DNA of 64,000 nucleotides from MPNP01 sp963668325 (lineage in GTDB: Bacteria > Pseudomonadota > Alphaproteobacteria > Rhodobacterales > Rhodobacteraceae), in contig OY764222.1 of the NCBI GenBank assembly GCA_963668325.1, forward strand, positions 496,001 to 560,000, given 5' to 3'. The notes under the pieces were generated by a model. It saw nothing but the letters and a program-made list of their open reading frames with translations, did not search any database and was not told where the DNA came from. How positions within the stretch are numbered: the first letter of the stretch is position 1; every line of letters begins with the position of its first letter. The translations under genes and the position numbers were made by a program. Shown in pieces: positions 17,778 to 25,769 of this stretch.

Positions 17778-18641
17778 CTAATTTTTGATCCTTACCCAAT
17801 TTTTGCAATAAATGTTTGGGTTTGAATATTTTGGATTGGAAAACCAACGATCGGGTGCAACAATAATTTTTCTTTTGTTTTTTCCAAGCCAGGCACCCCA
17901 CCAGGAGAAACTCGAGTTTGCAATTACATGATGATTGCAAATTGTCATTAATCTTAAATCCTCAATGGCATTCTCAGGTGAATTATGGCCGATAACTCTT
18001 GTTCGAAATGGTAGCTTAAAATTTTCAGCAACCCATACCGGATCATCTGAAAACACAAACACTGTGGGTGTAATTTGGCAATGTTCTGCGATCCAAATGA
18101 CAGATTTATCGTAATATTCTTGAGAACACATTCCAAATATTGATTCATCTTTACCCGTCAAATAATCTCCTCTTCTGATATGCAGGGATATGGTTGACTG
18201 GGTCTCAGATATTTCCTGGTAGGTATCCAAATTTTGGAGCTTTGGAGACGAGATGAATTCAAAATCAGATTTGATTATATCCTTACAATCCTGAAAAAAA
18301 CTTTCCGATTGCCAGTATCCAATTAAGTAGGAATTATCAGTAACTTTCCCAATTTTTGGATTATAACTCAATCCTCCTTGATGAAATATTTTTGGCCTCC
18401 TTAGTCCAAGTCTCCAAAGAGACCAAAGAAATAAGTTCGATTTCTTTCTAGGGGGGATTAGATTGTTTGGGATTTTTTTCACTTTAATATTTAAGTGGTG
18501 AAAATGGTGAGGAATTATATTTTTGGTACTGGTATAATTATCTAACCCCAAGGATACACCCAAACGGCAAGACAAAGCCCTGCCAGCTGCATATTGGAAC
18601 ATCTGGTTTCCCAATCTACCCCGAAGACCTACAATTATCAT
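17778..18641 (-). CDS. GT11 family alpha-1,2-fucosyltransferase
   Basis: Adds fucose from GDP-fucose in alpha-1,2 linkage to a galactose-type acceptor on a surface glycan. The 287 residues show the family motifs in order: GRLGNQMFQYAAGRALS (9-25), SLHIRRGDYLTG in the middle (the H-x-R-R-G-x-Y donor site) and NSSFSWWGAWLG near residue 245. It reads opposite to manC and has its own promoter in 18642-18972. A run of six G on the plus strand (18451-18456) encodes part of LIPPRKK; it is shorter than the tracts in neighbouring genes. Confidence 0.9.
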   Translation of the reverse strand: MIIVGLRGRLGNQMFQYAAGRALSCRLGVSLGLDNYTSTKNIIPHHFHHLNIKVKKIPNNLIPPRKKSNLFLWSLWRLGLRRPKIFHQGGLSYNPKIGKVTDNSYLIGYWQSESFFQDCKDIIKSDFEFISSPKLQNLDTYQEISETQSTISLHIRRGDYLTGKDESIFGMCSQEYYDKSVIWIAEHCQITPTVFVFSDDPVWVAENFKLPFRTRVIGHNSPENAIEDLRLMTICNHHVIANSSFSWWGAWLGKNKRKIIVAPDRWFSNPKYSNPNIYCKNWVRIKN

Positions 18642-18972
18642 TTCCTTCTTGGTTTTATTTGCCCTAATTTTTGGAATTTGCAGTTGTAGATGATATTCAA
18701 GATATGTAAATTTAAAATGAAGTTTCTGGTATTGGATCTAGTACAAAGAAATGCAGAAATGTATCTGATTTTGAAAATTATTTTACTTATGAACCCAATT
18801 CACCCAATCAAAAAATGATACCCCAAGAAATGCCGTTACCAAGCTATACGGAAGCCACTTCAACAATTATTTTTGAGATTTCCTTGAAATGATCATGCTG
18901 TAGTGAGAATAAATGGCATTTCAGCAAACATGTATATCGCCTCCTTAATTTTATCCAGAAAACCACCAAAAA
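18642..18972. other. Divergent intergenic region
   Basis: About 330 AT-rich bases between the GT11 gene and the FkbM gene, transcribed away from each other. Promoters must lie here; nothing else stands out. Confidence 0.5.
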
Positions 18973-19815
18973 ATGTCTCGTGAAACATACTTTAAAACCA
19001 TTATTAGAAAATTGGTTCAAAGATTAGCAAAAAGCTATATTAAAAAACTCCAAACAGTTTATGAATACCCAAATATGGCGATTTTTTCAAACGATGGATT
19101 AGGGCAAACTGTAGTTGCCGAAGGTTGGACAGAAAGGTATTTTCTGGAACAACTTTCTAAAAGAATATTTCCTAATATAAATTGTAAGTCAGTTGCCTTG
19201 GATTTAGGCGCCAATATTGGTAATCACAGTCTTTGGTTTGCACAACATTTTGCCGAAGTTCACTCTTTCGAACCAAATATGAGATCCTTTCTTCTATTAA
19301 AAGCAAATGCCATGCTAGCCTCCAATATTTCTGTACATAATGTTGGTTGCTCTAATGAATCAGCAACTGAACAATTAGCTTTATTTTCCAAAGGTAATAT
19401 AGGCGGGGCAAGACTGAAATCCTTTACGCAAAATGAAACCTTATTGGAAACAACTTTTTTTGATCTAATTAGGTTAGATGACTATTTGCCCCAGGATTTA
19501 CATGATAAAATCAGTTTTATTAAATGTGATGTTGAGGGGCACGAGGTACAAGCTCTTCAAGGTGCCGAAAAAATAATTTTGGCTAGCGGTCCTGTTATTG
19601 CCTTTGAGGTAAATGATTTTGAAGGAGTATGGAAATATTTATCTAGTCTAGGCTATTCACATTACTATGGAATCGTAAAATTCCGTGGATTAAAAACAAT
19701 TTCTTCCCTTTCCAGTATTTTAAAAATAATTCCAATTTCCAATGATAATTTAACTCAGGTTTATAGGGACTTAGTAATAGCCTCTCCAAAACAATTGAAA
19801 TTTGACTATTCTTGA
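18973..19815 (+). CDS. FkbM family methyltransferase
   Basis: A 280-residue SAM-dependent methyltransferase. VALDLGANIGNHSLWFA (about 74-90) is the SAM-binding loop, VHSFEPNMRSF the acidic second motif, and FIKCDVEGHEVQALQGA (about 181-197) the FkbM family signature. In glycan loci these enzymes O-methylate sugars on LPS or exopolysaccharide. The ATG at 18973 is not preceded by a strong ribosome site. It is followed by 450 bases holding two inverted-repeat elements. Confidence 0.85.
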   Translation: MSRETYFKTIIRKLVQRLAKSYIKKLQTVYEYPNMAIFSNDGLGQTVVAEGWTERYFLEQLSKRIFPNINCKSVALDLGANIGNHSLWFAQHFAEVHSFEPNMRSFLLLKANAMLASNISVHNVGCSNESATEQLALFSKGNIGGARLKSFTQNETLLETTFFDLIRLDDYLPQDLHDKISFIKCDVEGHEVQALQGAEKIILASGPVIAFEVNDFEGVWKYLSSLGYSHYYGIVKFRGLKTISSLSSILKIIPISNDNLTQVYRDLVIASPKQLKFDYS

Positions 19816-20003
19816 CTTCAGTCGATTATAAACTGGAACCCCTATTTCATAAGGATATTTCCCTCTAATTGGGGCACAACACACCATCTTTGCCCAATTA
19901 AGAAATGTAACTTTTTATAGTCCTATCATCAGCGTTAAACTCAACTCTATCACCTTGCCTACGGTTTATTTTTTAACCACTTACTGTTGAGCGTCAAACA
20001 AGT

Positions 20004-20069
20004 TTATGCCGACAAAATGATACCAAGGAGCTTATTCATGGGGGATATATTACAAATTTATCGGCATAA
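20004..20069. repeat. 66-bp inverted-repeat element, copy 1
   Basis: Starts TTATGCCGACAAA and ends TTTATCGGCATAA, imperfect inverted repeats of each other. The reverse complement of 27382-27446 aligns with it along its length, including the middle (TTATTCAT...ATATA...CAAATTT). This defines a small dispersed element family of about 65 bp. Confidence 0.65.
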
Positions 20070-20150
20070 TAATGGTGCCAACACAGATATCTAGATGCTC
20101 ACATCAGATGAAAATTCGTTCTAAGAAATATTCGGGTTGTCATTGATTAA

Positions 20151-20174
20151 ATTTATGCCGATATCGGCATAAAT
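20151..20174. repeat. Perfect 24-bp palindrome, likely collapsed copy of the same element
   Basis: Both arms carry ATTTATGCCGAT, the same end sequence as the 66-bp element 80 bases upstream, joined without any middle. It looks like a deletion derivative with only the two ends left. Confidence 0.65.
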
Positions 20175-20272
20175 ATAGGTTGTTGGCTTTAGGCTTGGTT
20201 TCCAATTTTACCAACCTAGTTAATTTTAAGGCTAGGAAGAAAAATACATTTTGACACAGATAAAGAAAAAAT

Positions 20273-21090
20273 ATGAGAATCTCTGTTACCTTTAGACATT
20301 TTTTTATCAGGAATGGTGTTTATTGTTCAAAAGTTGTTACTTCTAAAAAATTACGTGATTTTTTTTCCTTAGTTTGCCCCTTTCCAATTGATCAGCAGTT
20401 AGTACGGATCGGAGCACCAAATGATGGAGGTTATCTTATTCCTGATGACCTTGAAGGAATAGGAGCCTGCTTTTCGCCTGGTGTGGGGCAACTTACAAAC
20501 TTTGAAGAAGATCTGGCTCATTTAGGAATACACTCCTTTTTGGCAGATGGTAGTATTGATACCCCCCCTCTTCTAACAAGATGCTACATTTCATCAAAAA
20601 ATACCTTAGTGACCAAAACACTGATTCCACAATTCGACTCGAAGATTGGATAGGAATGATGAATAGCGAGGTATCAAGTGATCTAATTTTGCAAATGGAT
20701 ATTGAGGGAGATGAATATTCGATTATATTCGATACACCGGTAGAAATTCTAAAAAAATTTCGGATTATGGTTATAGAATTTCACAATATGGATCTACTAA
20801 TCTCAGAGGGTGGTTTTGAACTTATTCGATTTGCATTTAATAAAATATTGTCGCACTTTACCGTAGTTCATATACACCCAAATAATAATAAGAAATTTTT
20901 TACATTTGGAGAGTTTCTAATACCATCCGTTTTGGAATTCACTTTCCTACGCAACGATCGAGTAAAGCCAAAAATTCTGGATGGGGTAACACAAGGAAAA
21001 GTATTACAATACCCACATAAACTAGATGCCCCAAATGTACCTAAAAGAGTAGATTACATACTTCCTAAATGTTGGTACAACCCAAATTAA
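20273..21090 (+). pseudogene. FkbM-like methyltransferase, out of frame at a C7 tract
   Basis: The first frame (from 20273) gives LVRIGAPNDGGYLIPDDL and ACFSPGVGQLTNFEEDL then leaves the correct frame after LADGSIDTP. The second frame, open from about 20569, continues with MLHFIKKYLS, IRLEDWIG, LQMDIEGDEYSIIFD and VIEFHN, the rest of an FkbM-like enzyme to 21090. The switch point is a run of seven C at 20562-20568; eight C would join both halves into one protein of about 272 residues. It is therefore either a pseudogene, a sequencing error, or a phase-variable gene in the off state. Confidence 0.75.
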
Positions 21091-21390
21091 GGGGATTACA
21101 GCAATTCCCGTTATGTAAAGTTCGAACCTCAACTCCCCATAAATCCAGTGGTTCAAAGATAAATTACTTTACATGTAACTACTCAGGTAGTTTCAGTGGC
21201 AGATTAGTAAAGTTTCATCTGCCAAACAAGGATATTTTGGTGTGATGGTATTTTTAGTGTCGGGAATCGGTTTTACGGGTGTAAGCCGTGTTATCAGGTC
21301 AGCCGCCTCTGTCCCAAGACCTCAAAAACTGACATTTATATTTCAGGAGATCTCAAAAATGTCACAAAAAGAGGTGCCCTTAAGAAAAAA
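21091..21390. other. IS-derived intergenic stretch
   Basis: Holds TTATGTAAAG at 21111-21120 and its inverse CTTTACAT ending at 21174, then the first IS66 end (21175-21325). No gene is visible. Confidence 0.5.
21175..21325 (-). mobile_element. IS66-family end fragment, copy 1
   Basis: Begins GTAACTACTCAGGTAGT, the GTAA terminus typical of IS66 elements. The minus strand encodes the last residues of the transposase seen in copy 3 with one base missing. It is in the same orientation as copy 2 and brackets the glycosyltransferase pseudogene. Confidence 0.65.
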
Positions 21391-22229
21391 TTATTTCCAG
21401 ATGTTAAATTTTTCTTGCATATATTTCACACATTTCAGTTCAGCAGAATGCCTGTCATATTGTTTGTATTTAAAATTATAAAGGCCATTAACATAAGCAA
21501 AAGGTCCATCAATTGGTACGGGTATAGAATTTGACGCCCAAATCCCTATATCCCGATACTCCAGCATACCAGATAACCAAATATCATCTACCGTCCAAAT
21601 TATTTCAGGAATTTGAAAAGCCTTTTCACAAAAAAACTCTGGTTTTATGGAACACCCCCCTAAACCCGAAGCAATATCAACAAATCCAGATTTTTTAAAC
21701 TCAATTCTTGCAGGTTTTTGAGATGGTTCTCCAGAAATAGTTTCATTTAGTTTTTGTAAAATTCTTTTGAAAATATATCTAGGGTTATTGATTACTCTCA
21801 ATTTTTTTGCTTTTGGAAATCGGGAATTCAGGCCAAATTTAGTTAAGTTAAAACCATGTGAAACGATTGCCGAGTTGGGATTTTTATATGAAGAATTGAT
21901 AAAGGACCTCAACCAAGTTTTTTCGGGATATCGGTCATCATCGCAATATATAATCCTAGTATTAGTGCCCCAATGTTCTTTAGCACAATACAAAACTTTT
22001 GTTGCAGGCCCAAGGTCTTTATCAACAATTTTTATTTGTACTCTGCCCCCCCCATAGGAACTACGGGTATTGTAAAAGAGTGTTGAGGAAACCGCCTGTA
22101 TACTCGTGGAATAAAAATTTGTATTTGATCAGCCGGCAATTCTTGTTCTAATAAAGAAATTATTGTTTTGCCAAGACCTCCAAATCTTGGTGGAATCGTT
22201 GATAGTGAAACTACTACTTTTTCTTTCAT
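21391..22229 (-). pseudogene. Glycosyltransferase, out of frame at a G8 tract
   Basis: From the ATG at 22229 the frame gives MKEKVVVSLSTIPPRFGGLG, SLLEQELP and IPRVYRRFP, then stops after GGAEYK. The downstream frame gives VQIKIVDKDLGPATKV, the metal-binding IIYCDDDRYPEKTWL, and a C-terminal part to 21391. The break is a run of eight C on the plus strand (22046-22053, G on the coding strand); nine, or six, would restore one protein of about 280 residues. The fold resembles GT2-like transferases. It is bracketed by direct copies of an IS66 end and may be phase-variable or decayed. Confidence 0.75.
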
Positions 22230-22253
22230 AAAGTTGGTTTTGTAAAATAAAGG

Positions 22254-22425
22254 GTAACTACTCAGGTAGTATCAACGGGTAGATTAGTAAAGCCTCATCT
22301 GCTGAACAAGGATATTTTGGCGTGCTGGTATTTTAAGTGTCGGGAATTGGTTTTACGGGTGTAAGTCGTATTATCAGGCCAACTGCCTCTGTTTCCAAGA
22401 TCTTAAGTGCGTTCAACCCCTGTTT
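22254..22425 (-). mobile_element. IS66-family end fragment, copy 2
   Basis: Same start (GTAACTACTCAGGTAGT) and orientation as copy 1, with about 85 percent agreement by eye. It runs further into the transposase 3' end and stops where GAGACTGTGAAAGTATT begins at 22426, an IS256-like end that also occurs at 25387. Confidence 0.65.
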
Positions 22426-22687
22426 GAGACTGTGAAAGTATTCACTTCACCCCTTTATTGAGTATTATTTTGCCAGTTTTTATAGCCTGGCCCCAATCCT
22501 TACAGTCAAGTTTATCCTGATCTTTCGTACCATTCCTTTTTTTGCCAATATTTATTTCAAATTAAAGGGGATTATATACCAAAGTGGCATTATTGACTAC
22601 TAAACATTCAGCTTCTTAACTCCCAAATCCCTTATTTGAAAACCCTCACCCTCGTACCTATATCCTTCCCTGCAATCACAGTACAGG

Positions 22688-22822
22688 AACCCGCTATGTC
22701 GGGTTGCCTACTGAATAAAAAAGCCATACCCGACAAGGGAGTAATTACCCGTGTTATGGTGAATATGTAGGGTCCCACTTTTTCCTGTGCGTGATTGCAA
22801 CAACCCGACACCTTTTGGTGTC
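22688..22822 (+). promoter_or_regulatory. Structured leader upstream of the first transposon passenger gene
   Basis: Holds two perfect hairpins: AACCCG-CTATGT-CGGGTT (22688-22705) and GACACC-TTTT-GGTGTC (22807-22822), plus further complementary pieces (CCCGAC/GTCGGG-type) between them. The gene starts 28 bases after the second hairpin. It could be an attenuator or protein-binding leader; no known riboswitch was recognised. Confidence 0.4.
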
Positions 22823-22849
22823 TTGTCAATCATTATGGAAGGGATAAAA

Positions 22850-23236
22850 ATGGTAGCACCAGTTATAGTACCAGTAGCATGGGCAGTAGGGTCTTTACTA
22901 ATAGGGGTTTTTGTAGGAGCTAAATTACATGACATTCGTACAAGGAGAGTATTAAGTGAGTCACTTCACAATTCTAGAGAGAATATAAGAGAAAAAGTGC
23001 AAAAAGGTGAGTTTGAGAATAAGGTTTATGATGAATTTTGTAGGCAAACATATTTGATTGAAGATAATGTCAGTACAAAGAATGCTGAAGCTATTGAAGA
23101 ACTTTGGAATAGAACTGAAAAGTATCTAAGAGAAAATAATATTGATCCATTCGAGCTATTAAAAAAATCTATTGAACAAAAGGAGATTAAAGAAAAGCCT
23201 AAAAAACCAACAGTTAAAAATAAAATTGAAAAATAA
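22850..23236 (+). CDS. Transposon passenger: small single-pass membrane protein
   Basis: I chose ATG 22850 because GGAAGGGA lies five bases before it; longer frames lack a site. The product has 128 residues: a hydrophobic N-terminal segment (about 2-25, ending VGAKLHDIRTRR) followed by a charged, helical region with VYDEFCRQTYLIED and a Lys-rich C-terminus. I do not recognise the family. It lies between the left end of the IS1595-type transposon and a strong terminator, so it is an independent transcription unit carried by the element. Confidence 0.65.
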   Translation: MVAPVIVPVAWAVGSLLIGVFVGAKLHDIRTRRVLSESLHNSRENIREKVQKGEFENKVYDEFCRQTYLIEDNVSTKNAEAIEELWNRTEKYLRENNIDPFELLKKSIEQKEIKEKPKKPTVKNKIEK

Positions 23237-23242
23237 TCTTTG

Positions 23243-23282
23243 AGGGTCTTATATTTCTAAACATATAAGACCCTATTTTTTT
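23243..23282 (+). terminator. Rho-independent terminator after the first passenger gene
   Basis: AGGGTCTTATAT (23243-23254) pairs perfectly with ATATAAGACCCT (23263-23274) around an eight-base loop, followed directly by ATTTTTTT. It isolates the passenger gene from the transposase. Confidence 0.85.
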
Positions 23283-23304
23283 ACCTTAAAGTGACATTTT
23301 ACCC

Positions 23305-23332
23305 TTGAAATTTGTGGTAAAATTATTATATT
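23305..23332 (+). promoter_or_regulatory. Probable transposase promoter
   Basis: TTGAAA at 23305-23310 and TATATT at 23327-23332, 16 bases apart, 38 bases before the transposase ATG, which follows AGGAG. GTGACATT occurs on both sides (23291 and 23335), possibly an operator pair. Confidence 0.5.
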
Positions 23333-23369
23333 ATAGTGACATTGAGAGACTATAATAGGAGAATAAAAA

Positions 23370-24341
23370 ATGAGCGCACCAGGTAAATTTGAGCGAAAAG
23401 GTTTAACACTTTTACAAGTCGTAGATAAGTTTGGAAATGAAGAACAGGCCAAGAACTGGATAAAGGAACAAAGATGGCCAAAAGGGGTTCGCTGTCCCAA
23501 GTGTAATACTTCAAATGTCCAAGAAAATATCAAACATGCAACAATGGAATATCGTTGCCGAGAATGTGAAGGTAAACCCAAGTTTTCCTTACGAACTGGT
23601 ACAATAATGGAAGGAACAAAACTTAAATATCGCGTTTGGGCAATCGGTATCTACTTATTCACAACCAACATTAAAGGCGTATCCAGTATGAGACTTCACA
23701 GAGAACTGGGTATCACACAGAAATCTGCTTGGTTTCTTCTTCACCGATTAAGAGGTGTCTTTGAGGCTCAATCTAATCCTTTTGAGGGAACTGTTGAAGT
23801 TGATGAAACTTACATTGGTGGTAAGCGTAAGAACATGCCAAACTCAAAAAGAAAAGAACTTACAGGAAGGGGAGCAGTAGGTAAGGTCGCTGTTGTTGGA
23901 ATGAAGAACAGAGAAACAAATAAGGTTGTTGCTACTGTTGTTCAGAGTACTGATAAAGAAACATTACAGGGTTTCGTTGAGGATAATACTACCGATGAAA
24001 CCACTGTTTACACAGATGAAGCAAAGGCTTATCAGGGGCTTGATAGAACTCACGAGGCTGTTAAGCATAGTGTTAGTCAGTATGTTAGTGGACAAGCACA
24101 CACAAACGGTATTGAGTCCTTCTGGGCGTTGCTGAAAAAGGGATATGTCGGAACTTACCACAAGTTTAGCCCTAAACACACTCATAGGTATGTTGGTGAG
24201 TTCTCAGGACGTTACAATGATAGACCAGCTAACACCTTAGAACAAATGTCAGAGATTGTTAAAGGGATGTCCAATAAGCGTATTCGTTATAAGTCTTTGA
24301 TTGCTGATAATGGACTCTCTTCGGGAGCCAGAGTCAGCTAG
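23370..24341 (+). CDS. IS1595-family transposase (ISXO2-like)
   Basis: Catalyses movement of the surrounding 2.6-kb element. The 323 residues begin with a helical region, then a zinc ribbon (CPKCNTSN at about 47 and CRECEG at about 70), then the ISXO2-like DDE domain: VEVDETYIGGKRK (first Asp, about 148), TVYTDEAKAY (second Asp, about 215) and TNGIESFWALLKKGYVGTYH (about 248) with the family's characteristic Asn/Glu and GTYH. All family motifs are intact, so it is likely active. AGGAG precedes the ATG. Confidence 0.93.
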   Translation: MSAPGKFERKGLTLLQVVDKFGNEEQAKNWIKEQRWPKGVRCPKCNTSNVQENIKHATMEYRCRECEGKPKFSLRTGTIMEGTKLKYRVWAIGIYLFTTNIKGVSSMRLHRELGITQKSAWFLLHRLRGVFEAQSNPFEGTVEVDETYIGGKRKNMPNSKRKELTGRGAVGKVAVVGMKNRETNKVVATVVQSTDKETLQGFVEDNTTDETTVYTDEAKAYQGLDRTHEAVKHSVSQYVSGQAHTNGIESFWALLKKGYVGTYHKFSPKHTHRYVGEFSGRYNDRPANTLEQMSEIVKGMSNKRIRYKSLIADNGLSSGARVS

Positions 24342-24351
24342 AAATTAGTTA

Positions 24352-24373
24352 GAACTCCTTAAAATAGGAGTTC
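24352..24373 (+). terminator. First terminator after the transposase
   Basis: GAACTCCT (24352-24359) pairs with AGGAGTTC (24366-24373) around a six-base loop, followed by ATTTTATT. Confidence 0.65.
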
Positions 24374-24386
24374 ATTTTATTGAGTT

Positions 24387-24414
24387 GGGGAGACCTTAGG
24401 GTTTCCCCTTTTTT
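24387..24414 (+). terminator. Second terminator after the transposase
   Basis: GGGGAGACC (24387-24395) pairs with GGTTTCCCC (24400-24408) with one G-T pair and a TTAG loop, followed by six T. Together with the hairpin at 24352 it forms a double terminator. Confidence 0.75.
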
Positions 24415-24440
24415 GTTTGAATACATAAGGAGATTAGAAT

Positions 24441-24563
24441 ATGAACTTTTATAAAGATATAAAAGCGGGACAAGATAAATGTGGGGATTATTGGGCAAAC
24501 TATTCAGTATCGGTGGAATTGTTATTAACTTGGTTAGGTTTGCAATTTCATTGGGAGGAGTAG
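24441..24563 (+). CDS. Transposon leader peptide or short passenger gene
   Basis: Forty residues from ATG 24441, which follows AAGGAGATTAGAAT, the best ribosome site in this part of the transposon. Sequence starts MNFYKDIKAGQDKCGDYW. It overlaps the beginning of the membrane protein gene in another frame and ends three bases before a GTG (24566) that is in frame with that gene and preceded by GGAGGAG. This looks like translational coupling of a short leader to a GTG-started protein. Confidence 0.4.
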   Translation: MNFYKDIKAGQDKCGDYWANYSVSVELLLTWLGLQFHWEE

Positions 24564-25006
24564 CAGTGATTGGTAAAATAATTGACTCTTTTACGAGCTT
24601 ACCATTACCAATTATTGGTGTCATTTTATTTTTTGCATTTGGTATAATTTTTATAATCATATCTTTTATAGTGCTTGCTTATAACTCGTGGAAAGAACCA
24701 AAAATATCAAAGGGTCTTCACAATGAAATTCTAGAAGTTATAAAATTATACAACCCACCTGACCGACCTGTTTTTAGCAAATTCGAATTACATACTTATC
24801 AAGAAGCACCTAGAAGAAGTGAAAGCTTGAAAGGAAGATTGGCTAATATTGGTATAGAATCACCAGGTTATGACATTGGAGAAAATTGGTTTAACTTCTT
24901 GAGTGAATTGTCAGATTTTATAGAGAACGATGATCTTGAAGGTGCAATAAGAATTGGAAAAAAGCACAAGAGAATCTACGATGAAATTATATCCAGTATG
25001 GATTAA
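24479..25006 (+). CDS. Transposon passenger: two-pass membrane protein
   Basis: Up to 175 residues with two hydrophobic segments (about 8-32 and 45-72), followed by a soluble C-terminal domain of about 100 residues containing LHNEILEVIKLYN, WFNFLSELSDFIEND and KHKRIYDEIIS. The ATG at 24479 has no ribosome site; the in-frame GTG at 24566 does (GGAGGAG), which would remove the first hydrophobic segment and give 146 residues. The family is unknown to me. It lies behind the transposase's double terminator and before a 53-residue gene, with AAGGAG between them. Confidence 0.6.
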   Translation: MWGLLGKLFSIGGIVINLVRFAISLGGVAVIGKIIDSFTSLPLPIIGVILFFAFGIIFIIISFIVLAYNSWKEPKISKGLHNEILEVIKLYNPPDRPVFSKFELHTYQEAPRRSESLKGRLANIGIESPGYDIGENWFNFLSELSDFIENDDLEGAIRIGKKHKRIYDEIISSMD

Positions 25007-25017
25007 GGAGAGCAGTA

Positions 25018-25179
25018 ATGAAAAAACTAAAAATTAAATTACCTCCTAACGACTACCAGCCTTCTAAGGCTGAAATGTTAAAGGAGTATGATATGCCTGG
25101 AATGAGTTTGGAGGAGGTTAGGAAAACCTTCTTTAAGCCTGTTGAGGTTGAGAGAGAAGAGAAGAAAAAGGGTGATTAG
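25018..25179 (+). CDS. Transposon passenger: 53-residue soluble protein
   Basis: ATG 25018 follows AAGGAGAGCAGTA at a good distance and only 11 bases after the membrane protein gene. Composition is charged: MKKLKIKLPPNDYQPSKAEM, then EYDMPGMSLEEVRKTFFKP, then a Lys/Glu tail. Its stop codon lies one base before the right inverted repeat of the transposon, so it is packed against the element's end. The LPPNDY-QPSKAEM and MPGMS-LEEVR pattern looks like a conserved small accessory protein, but I cannot name it. Confidence 0.6.
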   Translation: MKKLKIKLPPNDYQPSKAEMLKEYDMPGMSLEEVRKTFFKPVEVEREEKKKGD

Positions 25180-25210
25180 TGCCACTTTGGTATATAATCC
25201 CCAAATTAAA

Positions 25211-25514
25211 AGCCAAATTAAATACATTCACAGCTCATTAGCTGTTTGAACTTTACTTTACATATTACGCCAGGAAAAGCCCTGGAAAGAAGGATATAAT
25301 GAATTGATTTGAAACTTTTCGTCGTAATCCAGTGGGCTCGACTCCTACCCGGTAAAGGCCAACCAGCCAGCTGGAAGCGAGTGTTGGAGACTGTGAAAGT
25401 ATTTTAGAAAGATTCAAATTTCTAATATTTTATTCTTAAAAAGAGAGCCTCACATTTAAGAAGAAGGAATTATTTCATCAGTTTGACTGAAATTTTCTAT
25501 TCAATTAATGCCTG
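25211..25514. other. IS-derived intergenic stretch
   Basis: Contains ACTTTACAT near 25250, matching the TTATGTAAAG motif found beside other IS pieces here, and the 150-bp inverted-repeat element from 25387. No gene is visible. Confidence 0.5.
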
Positions 25515-25536
25515 TTGGTAATACTTTCACGGTCTC
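25387..25536. mobile_element. 150-bp inverted-repeat element with IS256-like ends
   Basis: Ends GAGACTGTGAAAGTATT (25387-25403) and AATACTTTCACGGTCTC (25520-25536) are inverted repeats of 17 bases with one mismatch. The interior is AT-rich and non-coding. The same end sequence occurs alone at 22426-22442. GAGACTGTG-type ends are seen in IS256 elements, so this is probably a non-autonomous derivative. No target duplication was found. Confidence 0.55.
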
Positions 25537-25769
25537 ATACCCTGCGTCATTCTTGTGCTCACCATACCCTTGAAGCCACTGGTGACATCCGAAAGGTATC
25601 GCTGTGGCTTGGCCACAGCAGCATACAGAGTACCGAGATATATCTCCGGGACGATCCGGGTGAGAAACGTGACATTCAAGCTTCAGTTCATCCTATTGAA
25701 GTGAAAAAGGGGTATTTCAAACATGCCGAGGATCGCCTGATGGCTCTGTTAACTGACATGGGAGGGTAA
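25537..25769 (+). pseudogene. Tyrosine recombinase, C-terminal fragment
   Basis: About 76 residues of the catalytic end of a tyrosine integrase: HTLRHSCAHH (the H-x-x-R box), VSLWLGHSS, and TEIYLRDD with the nucleophilic Tyr. The rest of the gene is missing; its upstream side is cut by the 150-bp inverted-repeat element. TTATGTAAAG (25774-25783) and its inverse CTTTACATAA (25830-25839) follow within 60 bases and may be ends or binding sites related to this recombinase. Confidence 0.7.

Larger units (their letters stand above)
19816..20272. other. Intergenic region with two short inverted-repeat elements
   Basis: No gene is visible. The stretch holds the 66-bp element at 20004-20069 and the 24-bp palindrome at 20151-20174, described separately. 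Confidence 0.6.
22559..25210. mobile_element. Complete IS1595-family transposon with passenger genes and target duplication
   Basis: Inverted repeats of 23 identical bases at 22567-22589 (starting GGGGATTATATACC) and 25180-25202 bound a 2,636-bp element. Both sides are flanked by the same 8 bases, AAATTAAA (22559-22566 and 25203-25210), the 8-bp duplication expected for IS1595 elements. Inside are, all on the plus strand, a structured leader, a membrane protein gene, a terminator, the transposase with its own promoter, a double terminator, and two or three further small genes. Perfect ends and duplication suggest a recent, still intact insertion. Some known IS1595 members carry passenger genes. 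Confidence 0.9.

Noticed and set aside
25315..25380. Possible tRNA fragment as an integrase target
   Set aside because: GGGCTCGACTCC resembles a T-arm, but no acceptor, D or anticodon arm can be folded around it.
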